Origin: an uncultured Rhodospirillales bacterium
GTDB lineage: Bacteria; Pseudomonadota; Alphaproteobacteria; ATCC43930; CGMCC-115725
Direction of reading: 5' to 3'
NCBI GenBank assembly: GCA_903822185.1
Contig: CAIJOA010000011.1
Location: 558,001 to 622,000, forward strand
DNA: 64,000 nt
Shown: in pieces, positions 54,825-63,924 of the stretch
Layout of the letters: every line of letters starts with the position of its first letter
How positions within the stretch are numbered: position 1 is the first letter of the stretch
Made by a program: the position numbers and the translations under genes
Notes under the pieces: generated by a model
Database searches by the model: none
Told to the model about the DNA's origin: nothing
What the model saw: only the letters and a program-made list of their open reading frames with translations

Positions 54825-54840
54825 AATACGATCCTGATGG

Positions 54841-55248
54841 TTATGACGGCGCGAGCGGGGCCATATCTTCGGCTTGAAGAGCGGCTTCGATTGCCGAGGC
54901 ATCGACCGCCTTGGTGCCGAGATCGAGCGTGGCCAATACTTCGAGCCCGGCTTGGTCGGCGGCGATCACGAGCGGTCCGGCTTCGATCGGCAAAAGAGCA
55001 ATCACGGCATGGGTGACGGGACGGGCCAGCTGCTTTTCGGCCCGCGCGCGCAGCCCCAACAGCAAGTCGCCCAGATCGGCATTTTCGAGAAGGCGCGCGC
55101 CATCGACGCCCGGCAGCAGTTCGGCATTGCCGCCGACCGCAATCGCCACCGCGCCGACGCCTTTACCCAGCGCGATGCCGACGGCCGCACCCGGTCCGGA
55201 TGAGTCGTGCAATGGGCCTTCCGGCTCTTCGATTTGAAAAAGTTTCAT
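54841..55248 (-). CDS. Short HscA-like protein, probably degenerate Hsp70 remnant
   Basis: 135 residues in the place where hscA normally stands in isc operons (between iscA and fdx). Its start [11 protein letters not shown] resembles the HscA start I remember (MALLQISEPG), [13 protein letters not shown] lines up with the Hsp70 phosphate loop GIDLGTTNS but with the catalytic Asp and Thr replaced by Ala and Lys, and [20 protein letters not shown] plus [10 protein letters not shown] resembles the segment around residues 130-200 of HscA. The rest of the ATPase domain and all of the substrate domain are missing. ATP hydrolysis is unlikely; a binding role is possible. The likeness is by eye and not certain. 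Confidence 0.55.
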   Translation of the reverse strand: MKLFQIEEPEGPLHDSSGPGAAVGIALGKGVGAVAIAVGGNAELLPGVDGARLLENADLGDLLLGLRARAEKQLARPVTHAVIALLPIEAGPLVIAADQAGLEVLATLDLGTKAVDASAIEAALQAEDMAPLAPS

Positions 55249-55257
55249 CGGCGGCGA

Positions 55258-55608
55258 TCAGACGTGGAAGGACTCACCACACCCGCAACGGCCCTTTTCG
55301 TTGGGATTGCGGAAGGTGAATCCCGATTGCAGCTTGTCATCGACGTAATCCATCTCGGTGCCGATGATGAACATCGACGCCTTCGGATCGATCAGGATAG
55401 TGACGCCGTTTGCCTCCACGATCTCGTCGAACTTGCCCTTCTCGTCGGCATATTCGAGCGTGTAGGTAAGGCCGGAGCAGCCGCGCGCGCGGACACCGAC
55501 ACGAATACCGACCGACGGCTTGCCGCGTTTGGAGAGCAGCGCCTTGACGCGCTCCGCCGCGGATTCCGTCACCGTCATCGCCTGTTTACGTGTCGCCGCC
55601 ATCGCCAT
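55258..55608 (-). CDS. iscA: A-type iron-sulfur carrier IscA
   Basis: 116 residues. The three Cys of A-type carriers are present: VRARGCSGLTYTLEY and the C-terminal GRCGCGESF. It carries or inserts Fe-S clusters. Start at ATG 55608 (MAMAATRK), with ATG 55602 as an alternative. Follows iscS by 18 bases. No iscU scaffold gene is found in this operon, so IscA may be the only carrier encoded here. Confidence 0.92.
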   Translation of the reverse strand: MAMAATRKQAMTVTESAAERVKALLSKRGKPSVGIRVGVRARGCSGLTYTLEYADEKGKFDEIVEANGVTILIDPKASMFIIGTEMDYVDDKLQSGFTFRNPNEKGRCGCGESFHV

Positions 55609-55626
55609 CCTCGCTTGATACCACCC

Positions 55627-56811
55627 TTATGTGGTTCCTGCCAGGGCGCTTGTCACCCCGTCAGCCGCCAAACGTTGCACCGCACGACCAAGTGTTTCCA
55701 CTGCAAAATCAATCTCTTCGTCGGTCGTGAACCGGCCGAATCCGAAGCGCAAAGAGGCCCGCGCCAGCGGTTCCGGGAGGCCCAAGGCCTTGAGAACGAA
55801 GGACGGTTCGATTTCCGCCGCCGTACAGGCCGATCCGGTCGATAGCGCCAGGTCGGGACAAGCGGCGATCAGGGCGGGTGCCGGGACGCCCGGAAAGGTC
55901 AAATTGAGATTGTTCGGCAAACGCCGTTCCAGGTCGCCATTCACCCGGACCTGCGGCACCAATCGCTGGATGCCGCCGAGAAACCGCTGCCGCTGGCCCA
56001 GCAGGCGAGCCGATTCGGCGGCCATTTCGGCCTGCGCCAACGCCGCCGCCTCGCCCAGCCCGATAACCAGCGTCGCCGGCAGGGTGCCCGAGCGCATGCC
56101 CCGCTCCTGCCCGCCGCCATCGATCAGCGGTGTGATCCGGGCACGGGGCCGCCGCCGCACATAGAGCGCGCCGATGCCTTTGGGTCCGTAAAATTTGTGA
56201 CCCGAGATCGACAGGAGATCGAGGTTCATCGCCTCGACATCGACCGGAATCTTGCCGACCGCCTGGGCCGCATCGCTGTGGAACAACACGCCGCGTTCGC
56301 GGCAGATCGCACCGATGTCGGCCAATGGCTGTATGACGCCGATTTCGTTATGCGCCGCCATCACCGAGACGAGAGCGGTCTTGTCGTCGATCGCGCCTTT
56401 CAGACGATCGAGATCGACGAGACCATTGGGTTCCACCGGTAGATAGGTGGCGCGCAACCCTTCGCGCTCCATCGCCCGTGCGCTTTCGAGGACGCATTTA
56501 TGTTCCGTCATCAGCGTGACGACATGGTCCTTGCCGAATTGACGATGAAAGCGCAGCGCGCCTTTGACCGCGAGATTGTTCGATTCCGTCGCGCCCGAGG
56601 TAAAGACGATCTCGCGGCCTTCGGCATTGATAAGATCGCCCAGTTGCGTGCGCGCCTTTTCCGTCGCGGCTTCCGCTTCGCGCCCATAGGCATGCGTCAG
56701 CGATGCGGGATTGCCGAACTTCTCGGTGAACCAGGGCAGCATCGCCCCGACCACGCGGGGATCGCACGGCGTTGTCGCCTGGTTGTCGAGATAGACGGGT
56801 GTCCGGATCAT
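55627..56811 (-). CDS. iscS: Cysteine desulfurase IscS
   Basis: 394 residues from ATG 56811 (MIRTPVYLDNQATTPCD). PLP-binding Lys in SISGHKFYGPKGIGAL, cofactor His/Asp region LFHSDAAQAVGK, and the catalytic Cys loop STGSACTAAEIEPSFVL. It takes sulfur from cysteine as a persulfide for Fe-S assembly and for MnmA. The start overlaps the stop of the preceding desulfurase gene (ATGA), so the two homologues are co-translated. The longer frame to 56916 lies inside that gene. Confidence 0.93.
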   Translation of the reverse strand: MIRTPVYLDNQATTPCDPRVVGAMLPWFTEKFGNPASLTHAYGREAEAATEKARTQLGDLINAEGREIVFTSGATESNNLAVKGALRFHRQFGKDHVVTLMTEHKCVLESARAMEREGLRATYLPVEPNGLVDLDRLKGAIDDKTALVSVMAAHNEIGVIQPLADIGAICRERGVLFHSDAAQAVGKIPVDVEAMNLDLLSISGHKFYGPKGIGALYVRRRPRARITPLIDGGGQERGMRSGTLPATLVIGLGEAAALAQAEMAAESARLLGQRQRFLGGIQRLVPQVRVNGDLERRLPNNLNLTFPGVPAPALIAACPDLALSTGSACTAAEIEPSFVLKALGLPEPLARASLRFGFGRFTTDEEIDFAVETLGRAVQRLAADGVTSALAGTT

Positions 56812-57926
56812 GCGGCGCTCGCACGGGTGCGGGCATAAAGCGCGCCCCAGGCTTCGACAAGATGATCGATATCGGCGTCGGTGGTGCCCCAACCGAGGCT
56901 GATACGAATCGCACATTCGGCCATCGCCGGCGCCACGCCCATCGCATCCAGCACATGGCTGCGCGTCACCTTACCCGAGGAACAGGCCGCGCCGGCGCTG
57001 ACCATCACACCGGCCAGATCGAGCGCGATCACCTGCGTCGATGCCGCAACGCGCGGCATGGCAATCGAGATCGTGTTCGGCAACCGCGCAACATCGGCGG
57101 CGAACACCACCGCATCCGGCGCAACGTCGAGCAGACGGCGTTCGGCTTCGACGCGCAATCGTTCAACGTTTTCAGCCGCGCCGATTTCATCTTTCGCCAG
57201 CAACGCCGCCGCACCGAAGCCGACAATGCCGGGAAGATTTTCAGTGCCGGCGCGACGGCCGCGTTCCTGACCGCCGCCTTTGATCAGCGATTGCAGCGAA
57301 AGATCGCCGCGCACGATTAGCGCGCCCGTGCCCATCGGCCCGCCGATCTTGTGACCCGAGATCGTCATCGCATCGACATCCAGCGCGCGAAAATCGAGCG
57401 GCACTTTGCCGGGCCCTTGCACGGCATCGCAATGAAGCAAACCACCGCGCGCATGAACGAGCCGCGCCACATCGGCGATGGGCTGGAGCGCGCCGGTTTC
57501 GTTGTTCGCGAACATCAGCGAGACGAGCGCTGGCCCTGCGTCGGTCGTCAACAACCGAGCCAGCGCATCGAGATCGACAACACCGTTCGCAAGAACCGGA
57601 ACGCGCACCGCATCCGGCACGACGGCCAACACCGATTCATGCTCGACGGCTGATACGATCACGCGGTGGTTGGGAAACCCTTGCAGGGCAAGCACATTTG
57701 CTTCAGTGCCACCGCCGGTAAACACGACTTCTTCAGGTGAGACACCGACGAGAGCAGCAACCCGCTCACGCGCCTGGTTCACCCTCTGACGGGCATGGCG
57801 GCCGGCGCGGTGGATGGATGAGGGATTACCGCAATGCGACAACGCCTCGGCAACGGCCGTCACCGCCTCGGGCCGCATCGGCGCGTTGGCGTTCCAGTCG
57901 AGATAGGTGGCGCGTGTCGCCGTCAT
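56808..57926 (-). CDS. Second cysteine desulfurase-like enzyme (NifS/IscS family)
   Basis: 372 residues, homologous to but distinct from the neighbouring IscS. It keeps the PLP Lys (TISGHKIGGPMGTGAL), the cofactor Asp (LLHCDAVQGPGK) and a Cys at the catalytic loop (VSAGAACSSGK). Loop wording differs (AGAACSSGK versus GSACTAAEI), suggesting a different sulfur acceptor. Tandem desulfurases at this site are known in some alphaproteobacterial isc operons. It lies 16 bases after iscR. Confidence 0.9.
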   Translation of the reverse strand: MTATRATYLDWNANAPMRPEAVTAVAEALSHCGNPSSIHRAGRHARQRVNQARERVAALVGVSPEEVVFTGGGTEANVLALQGFPNHRVIVSAVEHESVLAVVPDAVRVPVLANGVVDLDALARLLTTDAGPALVSLMFANNETGALQPIADVARLVHARGGLLHCDAVQGPGKVPLDFRALDVDAMTISGHKIGGPMGTGALIVRGDLSLQSLIKGGGQERGRRAGTENLPGIVGFGAAALLAKDEIGAAENVERLRVEAERRLLDVAPDAVVFAADVARLPNTISIAMPRVAASTQVIALDLAGVMVSAGAACSSGKVTRSHVLDAMGVAPAMAECAIRISLGWGTTDADIDHLVEAWGALYARTRASAA

Positions 57927-57942
57927 CGCTCAAAAGCTGCCG

Positions 57943-58437
57943 CTATTGCGCGACAGCGGCGTCTTCGGTTTCATGGGTTAGCGGCTGCGGTTGCGCGTCG
58001 CAATGAAGCGCGCCGCTGCGTCCCAGAAGACGCTGCGCGCAAACATCGGCCAGCGTCACCGAGCTAAGATAAAGATGAATTTGATTGCCGAGTTCTTCCC
58101 ACAGATCATGGGTAAGACAGCGGCTTTTATTGCCGCTGCAGCCCGTCGGCGCACCCGGCGTGCACCGCGTCGCACGGATCGGCTCATCGACCGCGAGGAT
58201 GACATCAGAAACCCGCGTGCCGTCGGCGCCACGCGCCAGCAGATAACCGCCGCCCGGACCACGCACGCTTTTGACGAGGCTCGCCGCACGCAGTTTGGCG
58301 AACAACTGTTCGAGATAAGACAGCGAGATTTCCTGCCGTTCCGCGATCTCGGCAAGCGAGATCGGCTCGCCGCTGCCATGCTTCGCGAGATCGACCATCG
58401 CCATGACGGCGTAGCGGCCCTTGGTGCTAAGTCTCAT
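57943..58437 (-). CDS. iscR: Rrf2-family regulator IscR
   Basis: 164 residues. N-terminal winged helix [18 protein letters not shown] through [12 protein letters not shown], then cluster-binding Cys in [21 protein letters not shown] (three Cys and a following His). Such regulators sense Fe-S status and usually repress their own operon when loaded. The start codon overlaps the cysE stop. It is second in the operon, so the regulated promoter should be upstream of cysE. Confidence 0.92.
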   Translation of the reverse strand: MRLSTKGRYAVMAMVDLAKHGSGEPISLAEIAERQEISLSYLEQLFAKLRAASLVKSVRGPGGGYLLARGADGTRVSDVILAVDEPIRATRCTPGAPTGCSGNKSRCLTHDLWEELGNQIHLYLSSVTLADVCAQRLLGRSGALHCDAQPQPLTHETEDAAVAQ

Positions 58438-59156
58438 TCGTTGGCGCTCCGGCGCTCGGCGTCGAACGAAGACGGCGGCGGCGCGGCGGCACGATCGTGT
58501 TCTTCTTCAAGCGACGCCAGCCGCGCATGAAGCCGCGCGACCTCGCCGTGCAGCACGCTCAACTGGCAGGCGATCGGATCGGGTGAATCATCGCAGGGCG
58601 TACCATAGGGCAGAAATTCCGGCGTCGCTTGCGGCTTCGGCCGTTCGCCGACCGGCTTGGCCGGGATACCGGCAACGCTGACGCCTTGGCCGACTTCCTG
58701 CAACACGACGGCGTTCGCGCCGATGCGCGCACCCGAATGGACCGTGAAGGAGCCGAGCACCTTGGCACCCGCACCGACGATCACGTCATCTTCGAGAGTC
58801 GGGTGCCGCTTACCGCGATTGAGCGACGTACCGCCGAGTGTGACGCCCTGATAGAGGGTTACATCGTCACCGATCTCGGCCGTCTCGCCGATGACGACGC
58901 CGACACCATGATCGATGAACAAGCGGCGGCCGATCGTGGCGCCCGGATGAATCTCGATGCCGGTGAGGTTGCGGCCGACGGCGGAGATGAAGCGCCCCGC
59001 GACCAGCCAGCCACGCTGCCACAGCCAATGCGCCATGCGATGCAGCACGACGGCATGAAAGCCGGGATAACACAAAATGACCTCGAGCCCGGAACGGGCG
59101 GCCGGGTCGAGCCGGAGAACATTGGCGATGTCGTCGCGTAGGTTCTTGAAAATCAT
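58434..59156 (-). CDS. cysE: Serine O-acetyltransferase
   Basis: 240 residues from ATG 59156 ([13 protein letters not shown]). Left-handed beta-helix hexapeptide repeats run from [13 protein letters not shown] through [15 protein letters not shown] to [12 protein letters not shown]; catalytic His and Asp are in [12 protein letters not shown] and LHRMAHWLW-type upstream helices. It makes O-acetylserine for cysteine synthesis, feeding the two desulfurases downstream. A 60-residue C-terminal extension rich in charged residues ([19 protein letters not shown]) looks like a short coiled coil. First gene of the isc operon; ATG 59213 is a weaker alternative. Confidence 0.9.
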   Translation of the reverse strand: MIFKNLRDDIANVLRLDPAARSGLEVILCYPGFHAVVLHRMAHWLWQRGWLVAGRFISAVGRNLTGIEIHPGATIGRRLFIDHGVGVVIGETAEIGDDVTLYQGVTLGGTSLNRGKRHPTLEDDVIVGAGAKVLGSFTVHSGARIGANAVVLQEVGQGVSVAGIPAKPVGERPKPQATPEFLPYGTPCDDSPDPIACQLSVLHGEVARLHARLASLEEEHDRAAAPPPSSFDAERRSANE

Positions 59157-59310
59157 GGAAATCACTATGCTATGATCAGGTTTGGTTCGGTTCGCCGAAC
59201 GAAACTTCGGCACGACATATAACTTGTCCTACTACGCCCATCAAGTTTACCCGGTGATATATGACGTCTAGCCGGCACAATAACCCAGTAATTAAGTGTG
59301 AATTAATCTG
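59157..59310. promoter_or_regulatory. Divergent promoter region of cysE-isc operon and hydrolase gene
   Basis: 154 bases between divergent starts, AT-richer than the genes on either side. Expected to contain the promoter and any IscR site of the isc operon. I see no match good enough to call an IscR or Fur box. Neither start codon has a strong Shine-Dalgarno. Confidence 0.45.
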
Positions 59311-59967
59311 ATGCCGGAAGTGCTTATCAATGGGTCGGCTGGGCGGCTGGAGGGCCGTTATAACCAGTCAGCCGAGGAAAACGCCCCGATCGCCTTGCTG
59401 CTTCATCCGCATCCGCAGCATGGCGGCACGATGAACAACAAGGTCGTCTATACCCTGTTCCATTCCTTCGTCCGCCGCGGTTTTTCCGCCCTGCGTTTCA
59501 ATTTCCGCGGTGTCGGGCGTAGCCAAGGTCAGTTCGATCGCGGCGAGGGCGAATTGGCCGATGCGGCGTCGGCGCTGGATTGGCTGCAAGCCAATAACCC
59601 GAATGCCAAGGCCTGCTGGGTCGGCGGCTTCTCGTTCGGTGCCTGGATCGGCATGCAGCTTTTGATGCGCCGGCCCGAGATCGCCAGTTTCGTTTCGGTC
59701 GCGCCGCCCGCCAACATGTTCGATTTCAGCTTCCTCGCCCCCTGCCCGTCCTCGGGGCTGATCATTCAGGGCGACCAGGATCAGGTCGTGCCCTTAGAGC
59801 CGATGCAGAAACTGGTCGATAAGCTGTCGCGTCAGCGCGACATCAAAGTCGATTACCGCATCATCAAAGGCGCGGACCATTTCTTCCAAAGTCAGCTGGA
59901 AGAATTGGGCAGCACGGTCGAGGATTACATCGCCAATGCCAAGCCCAAGCGCGCCACCGGCCGTTAG
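59311..59967 (+). CDS. Alpha/beta hydrolase, small YitV/dienelactone-like
   Basis: 218 residues. LLLHPHPQHGGTMNNKV near residue 30 holds the oxyanion-site HPHPxxGG of this conserved bacterial group, RFNFRGVGRSQG follows, the nucleophile elbow is GGFSFGAWIG (G-x-S-x-G), Asp is in IQGDQDQVVP and His in GADHFF. The full triad is intact. Substrate unknown; the family is widespread and cytoplasmic. Likely co-transcribed with the EcsC gene 12 bases downstream. Confidence 0.88.
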   Translation: MPEVLINGSAGRLEGRYNQSAEENAPIALLLHPHPQHGGTMNNKVVYTLFHSFVRRGFSALRFNFRGVGRSQGQFDRGEGELADAASALDWLQANNPNAKACWVGGFSFGAWIGMQLLMRRPEIASFVSVAPPANMFDFSFLAPCPSSGLIIQGDQDQVVPLEPMQKLVDKLSRQRDIKVDYRIIKGADHFFQSQLEELGSTVEDYIANAKPKRATGR

Positions 59968-59979
59968 GCTTCTTGCACC

Positions 59980-60681
59980 ATGAAGAAACTCGCCCCATTT
60001 GCCGTCTGGGCAAGAGGTGCGGATATGGCCGAGGCTTCGACATCGAAGGCGCTGACGACGCTGCTCAAAGGGCTAGAGTGGGTCTATGACCGCGCCGTCA
60101 GCGGTGCGCCCGGTCTCGACAGCGCAAGCGATCTTGCCGCGACTTATCGGCAACAATACGCGACACCGGACGAGGCTATCGACGCCTTGATCAAATGGCA
60201 GATCGCAAAAGCCGCGACGGCGGGTTTTCTCACCAATATCGGCGGTACGATGACCTTGCCGGTATCGCTACCGGCTAATCTTGTCAGTGCGCTCTATATC
60301 CAGATCCGCATGATCGCCGCGGTCGCCGAAATTCGCGGCCACGACATTCATAGCGATCAGGTCCGGACCTTCGTGCTCGCCTGCCTTTGCGGCACCAGCG
60401 TGATGGATGTGGTGAAGGATTTCAGCGTGATGGTCGGCACCGGCCTCGCGCAGCAGGCGATCCTCCATATGTCGGCCAAGACGCTGAAGAAGATCAATCA
60501 CACGGTTGCACTGTTCCTGCTGACCAAGACCGGCGCCACCGCGTCGATCAACTTGTCGAAGCTGGTACCGGTGATAGGCGGCGTCATCTCCGGCGCGCTC
60601 GACGGCGCGCTGACCCGCGCTTATGGCAATACCGCGAAACGCCTGTTCTTGCCGATCCTGCCTGCTCCCATCGCGGCATAA
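59980..60681 (+). CDS. EcsC family protein
   Basis: 233 residues. KWQIAKAATAGFLTNIGGTMTLPVSLPANL, ALYIQIRMIAAVAEIRGHD and ILHMSAKTLKKINHTVALFLLTKTG match the EcsC pattern. The Gly/Ala-rich hydrophobic stretches suggest membrane association. Function is not known for this family. It follows the hydrolase closely and ends just before the mazEF operator. Confidence 0.82.
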   Translation: MKKLAPFAVWARGADMAEASTSKALTTLLKGLEWVYDRAVSGAPGLDSASDLAATYRQQYATPDEAIDALIKWQIAKAATAGFLTNIGGTMTLPVSLPANLVSALYIQIRMIAAVAEIRGHDIHSDQVRTFVLACLCGTSVMDVVKDFSVMVGTGLAQQAILHMSAKTLKKINHTVALFLLTKTGATASINLSKLVPVIGGVISGALDGALTRAYGNTAKRLFLPILPAPIAA

Positions 60682-60685
60682 AGCT

Positions 60686-60729
60686 TGTATATCTAAAAGA
60701 TATACTATAGTATATCTTTTAGATATACA
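60686..60729. promoter_or_regulatory. 44-bp perfect palindrome, double operator of mazEF
   Basis: Two 19-bp palindromic units, GTATATCT-AAA-AGATATAC (60687-60705) and GTATATCT-TTT-AGATATAC (60110+600, that is 60710-60728), are separated by TATA, and the whole of 60686-60729 is its own reverse complement. The antitoxin start is 12 bases downstream, after CAGGAGA. AT-rich and promoter-like; very likely the autoregulatory site bound by the MazE-MazF complex. Confidence 0.85.
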
Positions 60730-60740
60730 GGAGATCGCCC

Positions 60741-60983
60741 ATGCAAGCGCGGATCGCGAAATGGGGAAATAGTCTTGGCCTTCGCATTCCCAAGGACATC
60801 ACGACACAGCTTGGTCTCGCAGAAGGGGCCGAGGTGCAGATCGAGATTGAAGGGGATCGCGTCGTCATCTCACCGCGCCGCCCTCATTACAAACTGAGCG
60901 ATCTCCTTGGCGGCATGACGCCCAAATCGATGCGTGATGCTTTTAATTGGGGGCCGGACGCCGGTCGGGAATCGATTGACTAA
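60741..60983 (+). CDS. mazE: AbrB/MazE-type antitoxin
   Basis: 80 residues. The swapped-hairpin DNA-binding domain is at the N terminus (ARIAKWGNSLGLRIPKDITTQLGLAEGAEV), followed by VQIEIEGDRVVISPR and a disordered, Trp-containing tail (FNWGPDAG) that would wrap the toxin. AGGAG lies well placed upstream. Its stop overlaps the toxin start. A double palindromic operator precedes it. Confidence 0.92.
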   Translation: MQARIAKWGNSLGLRIPKDITTQLGLAEGAEVQIEIEGDRVVISPRRPHYKLSDLLGGMTPKSMRDAFNWGPDAGRESID

Positions 60984-61326
60984 GAAGCAATACGAGCCAC
61001 AAGCCGGCGACTTGATTTGGACCGATTTCGACCCGCGCATGGGCCGCGAGCAGCGTGGCCGTCGCCCTGCGTTGGTTGTCTCGCCCGTAGAGTTTTGGCG
61101 AGTTAGCGGCTTCGCGATCGTATGCCCGATTACGTCGCGGGTTCGGCCATTTGGCACCAGCACCGTGCTTCCAAACGACCTCGCCATCACAGGTGAAATT
61201 CTAAGCAGCCACGTCAGAAGCATCGACACAGAAGCTCGGCCAATCGCTTATGCCGGTATATCCGTGCCGCCATCTTTACTCGAGGACGTACGCGCGAAAC
61301 TTGCCGCTCTAATCGGGCTAACCTAA
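60976..61326 (+). CDS. mazF: MazF-type endoribonuclease toxin
   Basis: 116 residues from TTG 60976, which overlaps the mazE stop and gives the normal MazF N terminus (TKKQYEPQAGDLIWTDFDP). REQRGRRPALVVSP carries the catalytic Arg and IVCPITSR the Thr/Ser partner; LSSHVRSIDTEAR is the third conserved strand. Members cut mRNA at short sequence motifs. In-frame ATGs upstream (60934, 60937) would overlap the antitoxin deeply and look unlikely. Convergent with purA, ten bases apart. Confidence 0.9.
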   Translation: MTKKQYEPQAGDLIWTDFDPRMGREQRGRRPALVVSPVEFWRVSGFAIVCPITSRVRPFGTSTVLPNDLAITGEILSSHVRSIDTEARPIAYAGISVPPSLLEDVRAKLAALIGLT

Positions 61327-61336
61327 AGCTTTAGCC

Positions 61337-62629
61337 TTAATCCGCGAACGGGTCGTGGACCAGGACCGTGTCGTCGCGTTCGGGGCTGGTCGAAAAAAGC
61401 GCGACCGGGGCTTCTATCAGTTCTTCGATGCGGCGGATATATTTGATCGCCAGGGCCGGCAGTTCAGCCCAGCTGCGCGCGCCGCGGGTGCTCTCGGACC
61501 AACCTTCGCAGGTTTCATAGATCGGCGTGACCGCCGCCTGGATCTCGGGGCTGGGCGGAAATCGGTCCAGCACCTGATCGCCGTAGCGATAGCCGGTGCA
61601 GACTTTGATTTCCTTGAAGCCGTCGAGGACATCGACCTTGGTCAGGGCGATACCGTGAATGCCCGACGTCTTGATCGCCTGGCGCACCATCACAGCATCG
61701 AACCAGCCGCAGCGGCGCTTGCGTCCCGTGACGACGCCGAATTCCTTACCAACTTGACCGAGCGTCTCGCCGACATCGTCGGTCAATTCGGTCGGGAACG
61801 GGCCGCTTCCAACGCGCGTCGTATAGGCCTTGGTGATGCCGAGAACATAACCCACCGCGCTGGGGCCGATACCCGCGCCCGACGCCGCTTGGCCCGGATG
61901 GGTGTGCGACGAGGTGACGAAGGGATAGGTGCCGTGATCGACGTCGAGCATCGCGCCCTGTGCGCCTTCGAACAGCACGCGCTTGCCGCTCTTCTTTGCT
62001 TCATCAAGCAGACGCCAGACCGGTTCGGCGAACGGCAGCACCTTCGGCGCGATTTCGAGCAACGCCGCAACCAACGGCCCCGCCTCGACTTCGGCAGCGC
62101 CGAGCGAACGCAGCAGTGCGTTGTGATGCTGCAGCGTCTGCGCGACCTTCGCCGGCAGCGTGTCGGGGAATGCGAGATCGCAAACGCGGATAGCGCGGCG
62201 GCCGACTTTGTCCTCATAGGCAGGGCCGATGCCGCGGCCGGTGGTGCCGATCTTGTCGGCGCCGCGTGACTCTTCGCGCGCACGATCGATCAGGCCATGC
62301 GACGGCAGGATCAGCGTCGCATTCTCGGCCAGCTTCAGATTGGCGGGCGTAATGGTGACGCCCTTGCTCTTGATACCTTCGATTTCCTTGAGCAGTGCCC
62401 AGGGATCGACGACGACACCATTGCCGATGATCGAAATTTTTTCCGGCCGCACGACGCCCGACGGCAGCAGGCTCAAGCGGAACTCGGTGCCGTTGATGAC
62501 GAGCGTATGGCCGGCGTTATGACCGCCCTGGAAACGCACCACGACATCGGCGCGTTCCGACAACCAATCGACGATCTTGCCTTTGCCCTCGTCGCCCCAC
62601 TGGGCGCCGATCACCGCGACATTCGCCAT
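61337..62629 (-). CDS. purA: Adenylosuccinate synthetase
   Basis: 430 residues. GTP-dependent first step from IMP to AMP. Signature [17 protein letters not shown] near the start with the catalytic Asp and the HNAGHT segment with the catalytic His, [14 protein letters not shown], and [14 protein letters not shown] near the middle. AGGGAG precedes ATG 62629. It follows hisZ on the same strand, an arrangement common in alphaproteobacteria. Confidence 0.96.
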   Translation of the reverse strand: MANVAVIGAQWGDEGKGKIVDWLSERADVVVRFQGGHNAGHTLVINGTEFRLSLLPSGVVRPEKISIIGNGVVVDPWALLKEIEGIKSKGVTITPANLKLAENATLILPSHGLIDRAREESRGADKIGTTGRGIGPAYEDKVGRRAIRVCDLAFPDTLPAKVAQTLQHHNALLRSLGAAEVEAGPLVAALLEIAPKVLPFAEPVWRLLDEAKKSGKRVLFEGAQGAMLDVDHGTYPFVTSSHTHPGQAASGAGIGPSAVGYVLGITKAYTTRVGSGPFPTELTDDVGETLGQVGKEFGVVTGRKRRCGWFDAVMVRQAIKTSGIHGIALTKVDVLDGFKEIKVCTGYRYGDQVLDRFPPSPEIQAAVTPIYETCEGWSESTRGARSWAELPALAIKYIRRIEELIEAPVALFSTSPERDDTVLVHDPFAD

Positions 62630-62703
62630 TACCCAAACTCCCTAGGGCCAGCGCAGCAAGTCAGGCACCGACCGGTACCCGTCAGCCTGCGCAGAAAAAC
62701 AAA

Positions 62704-63861
62704 TCAGTCGATTGCGACGATCTTGTCGCCGGACAACAGGTGGCTGCAACCGAGCCGCCGCGCTTCCGCCGTCGCGTCGGCCGCCGGCGCAAGGCCCGCC
62801 ACCGTCACGTAATTCTGAGTCCGCCACCGCGCTGCCGCGGCGACATCGCCGCCTTGGGGCACATAGATGCGCGATGCCGATTGATGCGGCGGCATCGCTT
62901 CCATCACCGCATCGGTATAAAGCGTGAAGCCGGTCGCTTCCTCGCCGTCACCCTTGCCGGTGCGGTAGCGTCCGCCGCGTCCGAGTTCGCTTTTGATGCC
63001 GCGGGCGAAGAACGAAAAGCTGACGCCGGTATGATATTCGAAGCCGCGATTTTCGACCGGATCGATGGTGATCGAAAGACCCGGCGAAGATTGCTTCAAC
63101 TGCGCGACCACTTCGGCGAGGCGCGCACGTTCCGCCGCGGCTTCTTTCGGCAAGTCGATCGCCATCAGCGTCTTCAGCGCCGCATCGGCAGGACCAGCGG
63201 ACGACAATAATTTCTGGAGTACCGGCGCAGCTTTGCCGCCGGCTGCAAGCACGGCGGCGGCGTCCTTGTGATCGAGCGCATTACGCACCGCATCGATCTC
63301 TTGATCGTTCAACGCGGCGGAACGGCAGACCATCGGCACCAGCGTCGGCAAGGTCAAATCGACCGAAAGATTTTCGACACCGAGCCGCGCGAGCGCCTCG
63401 GCAGCAATCGTGACGACTTCGATATCGGCGGCAGTTTCGGTGCTGCCGATCAGTTCGGCCCCAACCTGTCCGATTTGGCGCTCGGGCCGCATGTCGCTGC
63501 CTTTGACGCGCAGCACCTGGCCGGCATAGCAGAGCCGCAACGGGCGCGGCGCGTTGCCCAGCCGGGTGCCCGCGATGCGGGCGACCTGGGTCGTCATGTC
63601 GGCGCGAAGGCCGATCATCCGCTGCGAGATCGGGTCCATCAGGCGGAAGGTTTCGGGAGCCATCGCCGCGCCAGCGCCCGACAGCAGATTTTCCTCGAAT
63701 TCGACCAGCGGCGGCTTCACCCGCTCGTAGCCATGGCTGGACAGGACCGCCATCAGACGGCCGACAGCGCCCGCCTCGGCCTCGGCGGCCGGGGGCAGCA
63801 CATCGCGCAGCCCTTGGGGCAGCAGCGCCTTCTGCAGGTTGTCGTTTGTCGGGCTCGGCAT
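62704..63861 (-). CDS. hisZ: ATP phosphoribosyltransferase regulatory subunit HisZ
   Basis: 385 residues, homologous to the catalytic core of histidyl-tRNA synthetase but lacking its anticodon domain. It pairs with short-form HisG as the sensing subunit of histidine synthesis. LLPQGLRDVLPPAAEAEA, RLMDPISQRMIGLRADMT and GFEYHTGVSFSFFA are typical; the class II motif 2 Arg (LRADMTTQVARI) is kept. hisG is not in this window. First gene of the hisZ-purA pair. Confidence 0.92.
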   Translation of the reverse strand: MPSPTNDNLQKALLPQGLRDVLPPAAEAEAGAVGRLMAVLSSHGYERVKPPLVEFEENLLSGAGAAMAPETFRLMDPISQRMIGLRADMTTQVARIAGTRLGNAPRPLRLCYAGQVLRVKGSDMRPERQIGQVGAELIGSTETAADIEVVTIAAEALARLGVENLSVDLTLPTLVPMVCRSAALNDQEIDAVRNALDHKDAAAVLAAGGKAAPVLQKLLSSAGPADAALKTLMAIDLPKEAAAERARLAEVVAQLKQSSPGLSITIDPVENRGFEYHTGVSFSFFARGIKSELGRGGRYRTGKGDGEEATGFTLYTDAVMEAMPPHQSASRIYVPQGGDVAAAARWRTQNYVTVAGLAPAADATAEARRLGCSHLLSGDKIVAID

Positions 63862-63900
63862 CAGGGCGGGATAGCGGTTTTAAACCGTCCGGGCAAACGG

Positions 63901-63924
63901 AAAAGGCGCGGTCCGCACCGCGCC
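63901..63924 (-). terminator. Probable terminator of a gene to the right
   Basis: Stem GGCGCGGT / ACCGCGCC with a 4-base loop; read leftward it is followed by TTTTCC, so it would end a minus-strand transcript entering from beyond the window, before hisZ. The remaining bases to 64000 show no gene I can support. Confidence 0.5.

Noticed and set aside
59157-59310. IscR or Fur box upstream of cysE
   Set aside because: AT-rich stretches are present, but no palindrome close enough to known boxes to call.
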